DNA from: Actinomyces timonensis DSM 23838
GTDB taxonomy: Bacteria > Actinomycetota > Actinomycetes > Actinomycetales > Actinomycetaceae
Reading direction: 5' to 3'
Assembly (NCBI RefSeq): GCF_000295095.1
Contig: NZ_JH806633.1
Location: 700,187 to 743,450 of the forward strand
Length of the DNA stretch: 43,264 nucleotides
Both the position numbers and the translations under genes were made by a program. This document shows, one piece after another, positions 16,746 to 25,444 of the stretch (position 1 is the first letter of the stretch; each line of letters opens with the position of its first letter). Under the pieces are notes generated by a model. The model was not told the origin of the DNA. It did not search any database and saw nothing but the letters and a program-made list of their open reading frames with translations.

Positions 16746-17517
16746 CCTGCTGCGTGCCGATATCTACGTTCTGTTGCGGTCGCGCGTACTGTGGATATGC
16801 TTGGCGGTCTCGGCCGCTATGGCCGCCGGTTTCTACCTCTCCGCGCATCTTATTGCCAACGGCACCTACGATACGTCGGTCTCAGGGTCGGTCAGCGGCT
16901 TCGCCGACCCTATGGCGCTATCGCTGCTGGGAAGCCTGCTTGTCGGTGTCGTGGTGGCCTCCGACCTGGAGAACCGCACGGTCCACGACCGGCTGCTGGC
17001 GGCGTCCCGTTCCGTGCTGGTCAGCGTCAAGGCCGTAATGGCGCTGATTGCCGTCTGCGCAGTCCTGCTCCCCTATGTTGTCGGATCACTCATGTGTCTG
17101 GTTGCGGGGTGGGATGTGAGCGTCTTCATCGCCACGACTCCCCTGGAGGTGGCGGCCTCCAACGGGGGGTCAGTGGGCGACGTGACTTCGAGTATCGGCC
17201 TGTTAGTGGTGTCGACAGTCGTGTCATTCGCCCGTCTGGGGTTCTGCCTCCCTGTCGCCTTCGCCACCAGACGTCCCCTGGTGACAACCGCCGCAGGATT
17301 TGTGGGTGGGTTTCTCATGGACTCGCTGGCGAGGCTGGCGACGCAGAACGACTTCGGCACGTCGGTGCTCAAGGCGACGCCCTGGTCCCCGGATCTGCCG
17401 CTGACCCTGGACAGCTCTAGTGGAGAGATCATGGCGGCCACAGGCATTGCCCTCGCCTTTATCGCGCTGTGGGTCGTCGTCAGCTGGCTGATCTTCCGGA
17501 AGGCGGACATCAACTGA
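16738..17517 (+). CDS. ABC-2-type permease, partner of the preceding ATPase
   Basis: A protein of about 259 residues with six hydrophobic segments, including VLWICLAVSAAMAAGFYL, MALSLLGSLLVGVVVAS and IALAFIALWVVVSWLIF. The layout of one segment, a large loop, then five segments resembles BcrB-like permeases. The start is set to GTG at 16738: AAGGAG at 16725-16730 is seven bases away, whereas the in-frame ATG at 16732 would be only one base from it. It contains a TTA leucine codon at about 17203, uncommon in high-GC actinobacteria. It ends 118 bases before the kinase gene. Confidence 0.86.
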   Translation: MSNLLRADIYVLLRSRVLWICLAVSAAMAAGFYLSAHLIANGTYDTSVSGSVSGFADPMALSLLGSLLVGVVVASDLENRTVHDRLLAASRSVLVSVKAVMALIAVCAVLLPYVVGSLMCLVAGWDVSVFIATTPLEVAASNGGSVGDVTSSIGLLVVSTVVSFARLGFCLPVAFATRRPLVTTAAGFVGGFLMDSLARLATQNDFGTSVLKATPWSPDLPLTLDSSSGEIMAATGIALAFIALWVVVSWLIFRKADIN

Positions 17518-17552
17518 CCCTCTGAGCCGCGCGCCCTTCTCGAGTGCGTCTC

Positions 17553-17561
17553 TGCTAGTGT
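17553..17561 (+). promoter_or_regulatory. Candidate extended -10 promoter for the histidine kinase
   Basis: TGCTAGTGT fits TGnTAnnnT. It lies 75 bases before the kinase start, in the 118-base gap after the permease gene, so the kinase may have its own transcript in addition to read-through. Confidence 0.4.
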
Positions 17562-17635
17562 GAGCGGGCGCAGCCGGGGAGGGCGCGCGGCGGTTTGCTC
17601 AGAACGGGTTTGGACGCGGACTCCGGGAGGCGCGC

Positions 17636-18571
17636 GTGGACATAGTCACCGTGGGGCTGAGTCTCGTCACCGCAGTCGCGGTGCTGCGGTGCCTGCTACT
17701 TCATCGGCAGTTACGCGCTGTCGCGAGGCAGTTGCGTCAGCGTCGTGAGGGTGACACGCACACCCCGATCCACCTGGAGCTGGTGGACCGGGCCCTGGAG
17801 ACGCTGGTTGCCCACGTCAACGACGTTATAGCGCAGAACGAGCGGGCTATGGCAACCGTGGAGCGTCACGAGCAGCGCTACCGTGATTTCGTCGCCGACC
17901 TCTCCCACGACCTGCGCACGCCCCTGACGGCGGTGCGGGGCTACCAACAGCTGTTGGCAAGCACCCAGCTCGATGACGTCCAGCGCGGTCAGCTACTCAC
18001 CGCGCGCCGCCACGCGGACAGGCTGGCGGTGCTGGTTGACGAGTTCTTCGACTACGCCTGGCTGAGTGGCGAGCAGCCTGCCTCGTCAGTCCACCGCGTC
18101 CCCGTGGACCTCGCCGAGGAAGTCGGAGAGTGCCTTGTGGGTGCGGTCGCCGGCCTGCAGGCCGCGGGGATCGCGGTGGAGGTCCGTGTGCCAGGCACCC
18201 TGATCGTCCACACCGATCCGGAGGCCCTGCGACGGATCCTTACCAACCTGGTGCGCAATGTCATCCAGCACGGGCGCCACGAGCTGCTTGTCGAGGCTGG
18301 GCAGGGTGGCACAGGACAGCAGGCAATGGCCGGCCAGGTGTGGCTGCGGATGCGTAACGAGGTGCTGCGCCCTGAGGATCTGGATGTCACACAGGTCTTC
18401 GAGCGGCGCTGGTCAAGCGACCCGGCTGGGACCGGGCTCGGGATGGGTATCGTGAGAGCCCTGGCTGAGCGCATGGGCGGTAGCGTCAGCGCGGACCTGG
18501 TCGAGGACATGTTCGAGGTGGTCCTCGCCCTGCCCAGTACGCCGCGGTCGCTGGAGAAGGTTGGCGAGTGA
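17636..18571 (+). CDS. Sensor histidine kinase with a single N-terminal membrane segment
   Basis: A 311-residue kinase starting with GTG after GGGAGG. Residues 3-22 are hydrophobic and are the only membrane segment; there is no extracytoplasmic domain, so it may sense within the membrane or through the ABC transporter. A linker helix leads to the phosphorylation site His91 in DLSHDLRTPL, followed by the ATP-binding domain with N box RILTNLVRNVIQHG and G box GTGLGMGIVRALAE. The arrangement response regulator, ATPase, permease, kinase is typical of peptide- or antibiotic-responsive resistance modules. It pairs most naturally with the regulator at 14878-15588. Confidence 0.9.
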   Translation: MDIVTVGLSLVTAVAVLRCLLLHRQLRAVARQLRQRREGDTHTPIHLELVDRALETLVAHVNDVIAQNERAMATVERHEQRYRDFVADLSHDLRTPLTAVRGYQQLLASTQLDDVQRGQLLTARRHADRLAVLVDEFFDYAWLSGEQPASSVHRVPVDLAEEVGECLVGAVAGLQAAGIAVEVRVPGTLIVHTDPEALRRILTNLVRNVIQHGRHELLVEAGQGGTGQQAMAGQVWLRMRNEVLRPEDLDVTQVFERRWSSDPAGTGLGMGIVRALAERMGGSVSADLVEDMFEVVLALPSTPRSLEKVGE

Positions 18572-18631
18572 GGCGGAAGACCGTGCGGGCGCTCATGCCG
18601 TCTGCCTGAAACAGCGTGGCAAGAGAAGCAG

Positions 18632-18746
18632 GGCGGTGTGGGGAGGCGAGCCGCAGGCCAGTCCCTCGCACCATCGGGCGCTGGGCGCCCTCCGGTGCTC
18701 CCGCCAGACCCGGTGCCAGCCCTGCGGCTCGCCTCCCCACACCGCC
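18632..18746. repeat. 26-bp perfect inverted repeat with inner hairpins, possible bidirectional terminator
   Basis: The arms 18632-18657 and 18721-18746 are exact reverse complements over 26 bases and flank a 63-base centre. The centre holds further pairing: GCACC/GGTGC around GGGCGC-TGG-GCGCCC. It separates the kinase and nusB, which converge, so it could terminate both transcripts. The length and nested symmetry are unusual for a simple terminator and would also suit a small mobile element. Confidence 0.7.
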
Positions 18747-18763
18747 TAATCCGGTCTGACGCC

Positions 18764-19330
18764 TCAGCGCAGGGTGTCGGCGAGGTCGGCGACGCGGCCG
18801 AGCAGGCCGCCGAGGTAGCGCGGGGAGTCGTCGGTGGACAGGATGCGGGCCAGGGTCATGGCCTCGTCGACGGCGACGGGGGCGTCGACGTCGTCGTTGT
18901 AGACGATCTCCCACACAGCGACGCGCGCGATGGCGCGGTCCACGGCGGGCATGCGGGAGAGGGTCCACTCCTGGGCGTAGTCCTCGATGGCGTCGTCCAC
19001 CTCGGCGAGGTGCTCCGCCAGGCCCGCGAGGATCTCGCGGGCGTAGGCGGGCGCCTCGGTGTGGTTGGCGGAGTGGACGGCCCGCTCGAGCGCGAGGTCG
19101 CGCAGGCGGTCGGCCGCGCGGAAGTGGTCCCCGTCGCGCGAGGGCCGCAGGAGACCCTTCTGGTCGGCCTCGAAGAGGATCTCGATCGCGCGCCGCCGCG
19201 CCTTCGTGCGGGCGGTGACGGCGTGCTTCGAGGCGGCGCCCGACGAGCGGGGGGCCTGGGGGGCCTCGGCGCTCGGCTCGGGCGCCTCCTGGAGCGGGTC
19301 GGCCGCCTGGGCGGCGTCGTCAGCGGGCAC
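18764..19330 (-). CDS. nusB: Transcription antitermination factor NusB
   Basis: A 188-residue protein starting with GTG eight bases after efp. The first 37 residues are a Pro/Ala/Ser-rich extension, longer than in most NusB proteins. The all-helical NusB fold follows: ARTKARRRAIEILFEADQKG at the start, then EWTLSRMPAVDRAIARVAVWEI, and PVAVDEAMTLARILSTDDSPRYL near the end, which is the family signature. NusB binds boxA RNA with NusE (ribosomal protein S10) to promote ribosomal RNA antitermination. It is the last gene of the core minus-strand run before the accessory block. Confidence 0.95.
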   Translation of the reverse strand: MPADDAAQAADPLQEAPEPSAEAPQAPRSSGAASKHAVTARTKARRRAIEILFEADQKGLLRPSRDGDHFRAADRLRDLALERAVHSANHTEAPAYAREILAGLAEHLAEVDDAIEDYAQEWTLSRMPAVDRAIARVAVWEIVYNDDVDAPVAVDEAMTLARILSTDDSPRYLGGLLGRVADLADTLR

Positions 19331-19338
19331 GGCCGGAC

Positions 19339-19902
19339 TCAGTCGTTGACGCGGGAGATGTAGGAGCCCGAGCGCGTGTCCACCTTCACCTTGTCACCGG
19401 TGTTGAGGAACAGCGGGACCTGGATCTCGGCGCCTGTCTCCACGGTGGCGGGCTTGGTGCCGGCGTTGGAGCGGTCGCCCTGGAGGCCCGGCTCGGTGTG
19501 GGAGATGGTGAGCACCACGGACGGCGGCATCTCGACGAAGAGGACGGCGGAGTCGTGGAAGGCGACGATGACCTCCTGGTTCTCCAGGAGGAAGGTGGCG
19601 GCGTCGCCGACGATGTCGGAGGGCACGTTGGTCTGCTCGTAGGACTTGACGTCCATGAAGACGTAGTCGTCGCCGTCCTTGTACAGGTACTGCATGTCAC
19701 GGCGGTCGACGGTGGCGGTCTCGATCTTGAGGCCGGCGTTGAAGGTCTTGTCCACGGTCTTGCCGGACAGGACGTTCTTGATCTTGGTGCGCACGAAGGC
19801 CGGGCCCTTGCCGGGCTTGACGTGCTGGAACTCCACCACCTGCCACAGCTGGCCCTCCAGGTTGAGCACCAGGCCGTTCTTCAGGTCGTTCGTCGTTGCC
19901 AC
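19339..19902 (-). CDS. efp: Translation elongation factor P
   Basis: A 187-residue protein of standard EF-P length, starting with GTG after GAGGA. Residues 1-65 are the KOW-like domain, with [29 protein letters not shown]; the tip Lys that enters the ribosomal active centre is in KPGKGPAF. Two OB domains follow, and the C-terminal signature [20 protein letters not shown] is clear. EF-P relieves stalling at proline runs. nusB follows after eight bases, an arrangement common in actinobacteria. Confidence 0.97.
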   Translation of the reverse strand: MATTNDLKNGLVLNLEGQLWQVVEFQHVKPGKGPAFVRTKIKNVLSGKTVDKTFNAGLKIETATVDRRDMQYLYKDGDDYVFMDVKSYEQTNVPSDIVGDAATFLLENQEVIVAFHDSAVLFVEMPPSVVLTISHTEPGLQGDRSNAGTKPATVETGAEIQVPLFLNTGDKVKVDTRSGSYISRVND

Positions 19903-19987
19903 GAGTGGTTTCCTCTACTTCAAGTCGGGGACCGGGCTCTCTGGGCCGCTCGCCCGCGGGGTCCGGCACGTCTAGGACGCGGCGAGT

Positions 19988-20668
19988 CTACCGTGCCAGG
20001 CCACGGGCTGCGACAGCCCGGCGCGCGCCGCGCAGGCGTGAGATCGTCGCGAAGCGCTCCTCGGCGTAGGGCAGGGAGACCTCCCGCAGGTAGCGGGCGA
20101 GGACCTCCTCCCCCGCCTCCTCCATGGCGGCGATGAGGCCGCTCACGTCGTCGGGGTGGCGGTTCTGGCTCATCTTCGCCTTGCCGCGCACCGTCGTCGC
20201 CTCAACGCTCACGGCGACGATCGCCCTCGACATCCGCTCGAGCTTCTCCTGGCCGACGGCGTCGAGCGTGGTGCCGTCGCCCATGGCCTCGGTGAGGCGG
20301 ATGGAGGCCTCCAGGGCGGCGGCCGGGCTGGGGTCGATCCGGACCCGGCCGCTGACGTGGAGTGTGATGTAGTCCCAGGTGGGGACGTTCGGCAAGACGT
20401 CGTTGGTGGCGTACATGCCCGGGGAGACATAGGCGTCCGCCTCGTCGAGGATGACGAGCCCTGTGGGATGGGCCAGGGGCTGCCGGGCCTGTGGGTTGTT
20501 CCTCACCAGGTGGGTGATGAGGGCTCCGGCGGCCTCGTCGTAGTAGAAGGGGACGAGGCTGGCCTCGGGGCCGTGGTCGTGGACGGTGACGAGGTTGCCC
20601 CTGCGCGGCGAGGCGAGGAGCCGGCGGGTGTAGTCCTCGGGCAGCTCGAAGTGCTGGGCGACGTACAT
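19988..20668 (-). CDS. FMN-binding split-barrel protein, PaiB-like
   Basis: A 226-residue protein starting MYVAQHFELPE, as in the PaiB family of FMN-binding regulators. Family landmarks include LVTVHDHGPEASLVPFYYDEA, ALITHLVRNNPQ, the segment VILDEADAYVSPGMY and the later KAKMSQNRHPDD. PaiB of Bacillus is linked to repression of sporulation and protease genes, but many homologues are of unknown function and have no visible DNA-binding motif. It begins ten bases after the shikimate-kinase-like gene and may be cotranscribed with it. The functional label is at family level only. Confidence 0.85.
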   Translation of the reverse strand: MYVAQHFELPEDYTRRLLASPRRGNLVTVHDHGPEASLVPFYYDEAAGALITHLVRNNPQARQPLAHPTGLVILDEADAYVSPGMYATNDVLPNVPTWDYITLHVSGRVRIDPSPAAALEASIRLTEAMGDGTTLDAVGQEKLERMSRAIVAVSVEATTVRGKAKMSQNRHPDDVSGLIAAMEEAGEEVLARYLREVSLPYAEERFATISRLRGARRAVAARGLAR

Positions 20669-20678
20669 GCGGCTCAGG

Positions 20679-21227
20679 CTAGGGACGCGCCGTGGGCGTG
20701 TCGAGGAGTGTCAGGATCTCGTCCGCGGCGCCGGCGGGCTCCGCCTCTGAGGTGTCGACAACGATGCTGGCCGCCCCACGGCACTGCGCCTCGCGCGCAC
20801 GCAGCATCTGGGTGAACTCGTGGTGGATGGTGCCCAGGGCCACCGAGCGCGGGGCGTCGAGGCCGTTGCGGGTGGCCAGTCGGCGCACCGAGGCGGTCAG
20901 GGCGACGACGGCGCCCCCCTGCTCGCGCAGCGAGGCGAGGGCGTGGCGGACCCGCTTCGATCCGAGGCAGCCCGAGCCCAGGGCGAGGACGCTGCTGCTG
21001 GCGCGGGAGGCCTCGATGAGCTCGAGGGCGGTGGCCTCCTCGGCACGGCGGTAGTCCGCCTCCGGGGTGGCCACGAGGGCGAGCTCCTCCGGCGTGCCGA
21101 GCCGGGCGGCGATCTCGGCGGCGAGGTCGGCGCAGGGCGCGCCCCGCTTGCCTGCCAGCGCCTGGGCGACACTTGTGCAGCCGGCGCCGGGCGGGCCGAT
21201 GAGGACAATGGCCGGGGCGCCGCTCAT
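20679..21227 (-). CDS. Shikimate-kinase-like protein with degenerate active site
   Basis: A 182-residue P-loop protein whose ATG overlaps the aroKB stop as ATGA. The overall pattern follows shikimate kinase: an N-terminal P-loop (IVLIGPPGAGCTS), a YRRAE segment where the kinase has FRDRE, and LALGSGCLGS where it has ALGGGAV. The Walker A Lys is Cys, the shikimate-binding Asp appears to be Ala, and the GGG motif is GSG. These changes argue against normal kinase activity; a regulatory or structural role is possible, as is gene decay. The frame is intact and codon use looks normal. The upstream reading frame to 21557 is discarded because it lies over aroB and reads as Arg-rich noise. Confidence 0.75.
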   Translation of the reverse strand: MSGAPAIVLIGPPGAGCTSVAQALAGKRGAPCADLAAEIAARLGTPEELALVATPEADYRRAEEATALELIEASRASSSVLALGSGCLGSKRVRHALASLREQGGAVVALTASVRRLATRNGLDAPRSVALGTIHHEFTQMLRAREAQCRGAASIVVDTSEAEPAGAADEILTLLDTPTARP

Positions 21228-23086
21228 GCGACTCCCTCCGGGGCTCCGGTGAGCGCGCGGTGGGCGGCGTCGAGCTCTGCGGGTGTGGGCTCGACGCCCC
21301 TGACGGGCCGGGAGCGGCCGAAGCGGTCCTCGACGAGCACCATGCGCAGCCTCCCGGCGCGGTTCTTCTTGTCCGAGCGCATCGCGGCGCGCAGGTCCTC
21401 CCATCGCCCGGCGCCGTCGGGGAAGGAGGTCGGCAGGCCGACCGCCGCCAGGGCCTCGCGGTGGCGGGCCAGCCCCTTGGCGCTCAGCAGCCCACGCTGG
21501 TGGGCGATCTCCGCGGCGAAGACGCATCCCGCGGCCACGGCCTCGCCGTGCCGCCATGTGTAGTCGGTGGTCCTCTCGATGGCGTGGGCGTAGGTGTGCC
21601 CGTAATTGAGGATCTCGCGCAGCCCGGCCTCGGTGAGGTCCTCGGCGACAACGGCGGCCTTGACGACGACCGCCCGGCGAACGAGCTCGGCCAGGACCGG
21701 GGAGTCCGCGCGCAGGCAGGCGGCGGGGTCGGCCTCGACGAGCCTGAGGATCTGCTCATCGGCGATGAACCCGCATTTGACGACCTCGCCGAGCCCGGCC
21801 CGCAGCTCGTCCAGCGGCAGGCTGGCCAGGGTGTCGAGGTCGGCGATGACGGCGCTGGGCGCGTGGAAGGCGCCCACGAGATTCTTCCCGGCGGCGGTGT
21901 CGATGCCGGTCTTGCCGCCCACGGCAGCGTCGACCATGGCCAGCAGCGTGGTCGGCATCTGGACGACGGGGATGCCGCGCAGCCAGGTGGCCGCGGCGAA
22001 GCCCGCGAGATCGGTGGTCGCTCCCCCGCCGACGCCGATGAGGCAGCCGTCGCGGCCGATGCGCGCCTCGCCGAGGGCCTCCCAGACGCGCGAGAGCACC
22101 TCGGCGCGCTTGGAGGCCTCGCCGTCGGGCACCTCGATGGGGACCACGCGCAGTCCCGCGGCGGTGAGGCCGGCGGCGATGTCCTCGGCCGCCTGGGAGA
22201 GGACGCGGGGGTGGATGATCCCGACGCCGCCCGCGCCGCGCCCCGGGGCGGTGAGGACCGCCTGGGTGACGCGGGAGGGCAGCCCCCGGCCGATGACGAC
22301 GTCGTACCCGTCGCCGCTCGCGACGTGGACGCGCGTCGTTCCGTCGGACTCCTCGACGACGCTCGGCGCCCGATGGGCGTGCTCGGCGCCGTCCTCCCCC
22401 GCCTGGGAGGGGCGGCCGGCGCCCGGGGCCGAGCGGATGCCCACGCGGGACAGGCTGCGGGCCGTGTCGGCGGGGTCGGCGCCGAGGGAGACCAGGACGA
22501 GGGCCGTCACCTGGGCGGGGTTGAGGCCGTCGGTCGGCACGGTGATGGTGGCGACCTCCTCGTAGAGGGAGCGGCGCGCCGCGTCCAGGGCCTCGACCCG
22601 GGCCAGGACCTCCGCGTGGACGGCCTCATCGACGTCGCCGGGGGGCGAATTGGGGTCGGCATCGGGGTGGAAGAGGGGGCGGCCCGCGCCGTTGCCCACG
22701 TGGGCGGCGGCGGTCTCGGGAGTGGCGGACAGGTAGACGACCGTGTGGCGGCTCAGGATCTCCCGGTTCTTCGGCCGCACGACGGCGCCACCCCCGAGGG
22801 CGACGATCCCGTGGGCCGCGCCGACGCTGTCGAGAACCGCCTGGAGGGTGCGGGTCTCGCGATCGCGGAAGCGCTCCTCCCCCTCGGCGGCGAAGATCTC
22901 CGGGATCGTCATGCGCGCCCGGCGCCGGATCTCGGCGTCGGTGTCCGTCACCTGGATGCCCAGCGCGGCGGCGAGCAGGCGGGCCACCGTCGTCTTGCCC
23001 GCTCCTGGCAGGCCGACGAGGACGAGCGGCAGGTGCTCGGTGCTGATGATCCTTGTGGCGCCCTGTTCCGTGCCGTGGTGGCTCAT
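21224..23086 (-). CDS. aroKB: Bifunctional shikimate kinase / 3-dehydroquinate synthase
   Basis: A 620-residue fusion. Residues 18-185 are shikimate kinase with P-loop GLPGAGKTT, substrate Asp in DTDAEI, FRDRE and ALGGGAV. A linker of about 60 residues follows. Residues 255-605 are 3-dehydroquinate synthase, with the NAD site GVGGGATTDLAGF, PTTLLAMVDAAVGGKTGID, the segment AGLGEVVKCG, and the zinc ligands in NYGHTYAHAIE and WRHGEAVAAG. The two activities are steps 2 and 5 of the shikimate pathway. Downstream of aroE and aroC it completes a shikimate operon. An AroK-AroB fusion of this order is also known in bifidobacteria and relatives. Confidence 0.96.
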   Translation of the reverse strand: MSHHGTEQGATRIISTEHLPLVLVGLPGAGKTTVARLLAAALGIQVTDTDAEIRRRARMTIPEIFAAEGEERFRDRETRTLQAVLDSVGAAHGIVALGGGAVVRPKNREILSRHTVVYLSATPETAAAHVGNGAGRPLFHPDADPNSPPGDVDEAVHAEVLARVEALDAARRSLYEEVATITVPTDGLNPAQVTALVLVSLGADPADTARSLSRVGIRSAPGAGRPSQAGEDGAEHAHRAPSVVEESDGTTRVHVASGDGYDVVIGRGLPSRVTQAVLTAPGRGAGGVGIIHPRVLSQAAEDIAAGLTAAGLRVVPIEVPDGEASKRAEVLSRVWEALGEARIGRDGCLIGVGGGATTDLAGFAAATWLRGIPVVQMPTTLLAMVDAAVGGKTGIDTAAGKNLVGAFHAPSAVIADLDTLASLPLDELRAGLGEVVKCGFIADEQILRLVEADPAACLRADSPVLAELVRRAVVVKAAVVAEDLTEAGLREILNYGHTYAHAIERTTDYTWRHGEAVAAGCVFAAEIAHQRGLLSAKGLARHREALAAVGLPTSFPDGAGRWEDLRAAMRSDKKNRAGRLRMVLVEDRFGRSRPVRGVEPTPAELDAAHRALTGAPEGVA

Positions 23087-23152
23087 GCGCGTCTCCTCAT
23101 GGGTGGTCGTCCGGTGGCGCCGCCAGGCGCCCCGCAGTGGCTCGGTCGGGAC

Positions 23153-24379
23153 TCAGGCGGTCCAGTGGGTCCGCTCGGCGACGCGCTCGGTGTAGGCGCG
23201 CAGGTTCCGGGCGCACTCGGCCACGGAGTCCCCGCCGGTCTTCTCCAGGAGCGCCTGGGCGAGGACGAGGGCGGTGGCGGCCTGGGCGATAACGGCGCCG
23301 GGGACGACAGCTGTGGTGTCCGAGCGCTGGTGGAGCCCGGTGGCGGGCTCCCCGGTGGCCAGGTCCACGCTGCGCAGCCCCCGAGGGACGGTGGAGATCG
23401 GCTTATAGGCGGCGCGCACGCGGATCGGGGATCCGTTGCTCATGCCGCCCTCGATGCCGCCGGCGCGGTTGGAGGCGCGGGTGACGGCGCCGTCGGCCAG
23501 GGCCAGGATCTCGTCATGGGCCTGGCTGCCGCGCAGGCCCGCGACCTCGAAGCCGTCGCCGATCTCCACGCCCTTGACGGCCTGGATACCCATGAGCTCC
23601 CCGGCGAGCCGGGCGTCGAGGCGGGAGCGGGCAACGGTGTGCGTGCCCAGGCCGATCGGGACGCCGGTGGCGATCACCTCGACCACTCCCCCGAGGGTGT
23701 CGCCGTCCTTGTGGGCGGCGTCGATGCGCTCGACCATAGCGGCGCTCGTGGCGGCATCGAGGCAGCGCACGGGATCGGCGTCGAGGCGCTCGGTGTCCTC
23801 GGGCGTGGGGGCCGGCGCGCCGTCGGGCAGGGAGACCTCGCCGATGCGCACGACGTGGCTGACGAGCCGGATGCTGGCGACCTGCTCGAGGATGGCCTCG
23901 GCGACGGCGCCCAGCGCCACCCTGGCGGCGGTCTCCCGCGCGGAGGCGCGCTCAAGGACGGGGCGGGCGTCGGGCAGGTCGTACTTGAGGGCGCCGGGGA
24001 GGTCGGCGTGGCCGGGGCGCGGGCGTGTCAGGGGGCGGTTGCGGGCGATCTCGCGCTCGTCGCCCGTGCCGGCGTCGACGAGCAGGTCCTCGGCGGGGAC
24101 GGGGTCGGCGCTCATGACGGTGCGCCATTTGGGCCACTCGGAGTTTCCGATCCGCAGGGCGATGGGGCTGCCGATGGTCAGGCCGTGGCGAATGCCGCCG
24201 ATGATGGCGAGCTCGTCGCGCTCGAAGCGCTGGCGGGCGCCGCGGCCGTGGCCGAGCCGGCGCCGGGCCAGGGCGGAGCCGATCCGCTCACTCGTGATGG
24301 CGACGCCCGCGGGCGCGCCTTCCATGAGCGCGGTCAGCGCCTCGCCGTGGGACTCCCCGGCTGTCATCCATCGCAGCAT
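23153..24379 (-). CDS. aroC: Chorismate synthase
   Basis: A 408-residue enzyme that makes chorismate from EPSP with reduced FMN. It opens [17 protein letters not shown], the first family signature. Further signatures are [14 protein letters not shown], the segment [13 protein letters not shown] and, near 300, [24 protein letters not shown]. Length and termini match the actinobacterial form. It lies 42 bases after aroE and 66 before aroKB on the same strand, so the three are probably one transcription unit. Confidence 0.98.
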   Translation of the reverse strand: MLRWMTAGESHGEALTALMEGAPAGVAITSERIGSALARRRLGHGRGARQRFERDELAIIGGIRHGLTIGSPIALRIGNSEWPKWRTVMSADPVPAEDLLVDAGTGDEREIARNRPLTRPRPGHADLPGALKYDLPDARPVLERASARETAARVALGAVAEAILEQVASIRLVSHVVRIGEVSLPDGAPAPTPEDTERLDADPVRCLDAATSAAMVERIDAAHKDGDTLGGVVEVIATGVPIGLGTHTVARSRLDARLAGELMGIQAVKGVEIGDGFEVAGLRGSQAHDEILALADGAVTRASNRAGGIEGGMSNGSPIRVRAAYKPISTVPRGLRSVDLATGEPATGLHQRSDTTAVVPGAVIAQAATALVLAQALLEKTGGDSVAECARNLRAYTERVAERTHWTA

Positions 24380-24421
24380 GGGGGGATCATCGCACAGGCC
24401 GGGCCCGCGCCCAGTGCCCTC

Positions 24422-25420
24422 TCACCGAGTGGCGAGCGCTCCGATGAGCGCCTCGCGCATGGCGCCGGCCTCCGGCGAGCGGCCGGTCATGAGGCGGACC
24501 TGGGCGACGGCCTGGTGCAGGAGCATGAGCCAGCCCGGCGCGATCGCGCCCCCCGCCGCGCTCCAGGCGCTGGCGAGGGCCGTGGGCCAGGGCACGTAGA
24601 CGACGTCGAGGAGGACGGCCCCGTCCCGCGCGCCCCCACGGTGGGCGAGGGCCTGGGTGATCGGGGCGGCGAGGGTGTCGGCCGCGCCGGCGGGAAGGGT
24701 GGACACGACGAGGTCGGCGCTGGCGGCGGCCTCGGCGACGGCGGAGTCGGAGGCGGGATCGCCGGGCCTCCAGGTGAGCGCCTGGATCTCCAGGCCCATG
24801 CGGTGCGCGGCGACGAGCGCGCGGCCGGGGCCCGCGTGGCGGCGGGCAGCCACCGTGATGCTGCGGGCGCCGAGCTCGGGGAGGGCGGCGAGGGCCGAGC
24901 AGGCCGTGGCTCCGGAGCCGAGGACGAGCGCGCTGGGCGCGGGGGCCTCGCCGTCGGCCGCCAGTGCCGCAGCGGGGCCACCGGGGGCGCTGGAGGCCGA
25001 GGAGCCGCGAGCCTCGCTCAGCGCGGCGGAGATCCCGGCGACGTCGGTGTTGAAGCCCGCCAGGAGCGCGGGCCCCGTGCCGGAGCGCTGGGCGACGACG
25101 GTGTTGACCACGCCGACGGCCTGGGCGAGCGGGTCGATGACGTCGAGCATCGGCATGATCGCCTGCTTATGCGGCATGGTGACCGACAGCCCCGCCCAGA
25201 CGGGCCCCTCCTGCGCGCCGGCGCGCAGGGAGCCGACGAGGGCGGCGAGCTCCCCGGGCGCCACCTGGAGCGCCTCGTAGGACCAGTCGGCCAGGCCGAG
25301 GCCCTCATAGGCGGCGCGGTGGAGCAGGGGGGACAGCGAGTGGGCGATGGGATCGCCGATGACCGCCGCCCGGTGAGCGGGCGCGGGCCGCCCCTCTGCG
25401 GCGGTGCTGGCGCGTGCCAT
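24422..25420 (-). CDS. aroE: Shikimate dehydrogenase
   Basis: A 332-residue protein, longer than the usual 270-290 because of Ala-rich insertions, for example around residues 150-165. The substrate part has GDPIAHSLSPLLH and the catalytic Lys in VTMPHKQA; the Asp partner is in FNTDVAG. The Rossmann part has LVLGSGATACSALAAL and the ending PGWLMLLHQAVAQVRLMTG. It reduces 3-dehydroshikimate with NADPH. The gene starts 24 bases after mltG ends, so the shikimate genes may share the ruvX-mltG transcript. Confidence 0.95.
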   Translation of the reverse strand: MARASTAAEGRPAPAHRAAVIGDPIAHSLSPLLHRAAYEGLGLADWSYEALQVAPGELAALVGSLRAGAQEGPVWAGLSVTMPHKQAIMPMLDVIDPLAQAVGVVNTVVAQRSGTGPALLAGFNTDVAGISAALSEARGSSASSAPGGPAAALAADGEAPAPSALVLGSGATACSALAALPELGARSITVAARRHAGPGRALVAAHRMGLEIQALTWRPGDPASDSAVAEAAASADLVVSTLPAGAADTLAAPITQALAHRGGARDGAVLLDVVYVPWPTALASAWSAAGGAIAPGWLMLLHQAVAQVRLMTGRSPEAGAMREALIGALATR

Positions 25421-25444
25421 CGGTTCTTCTCCCCGCGTGGTCGC

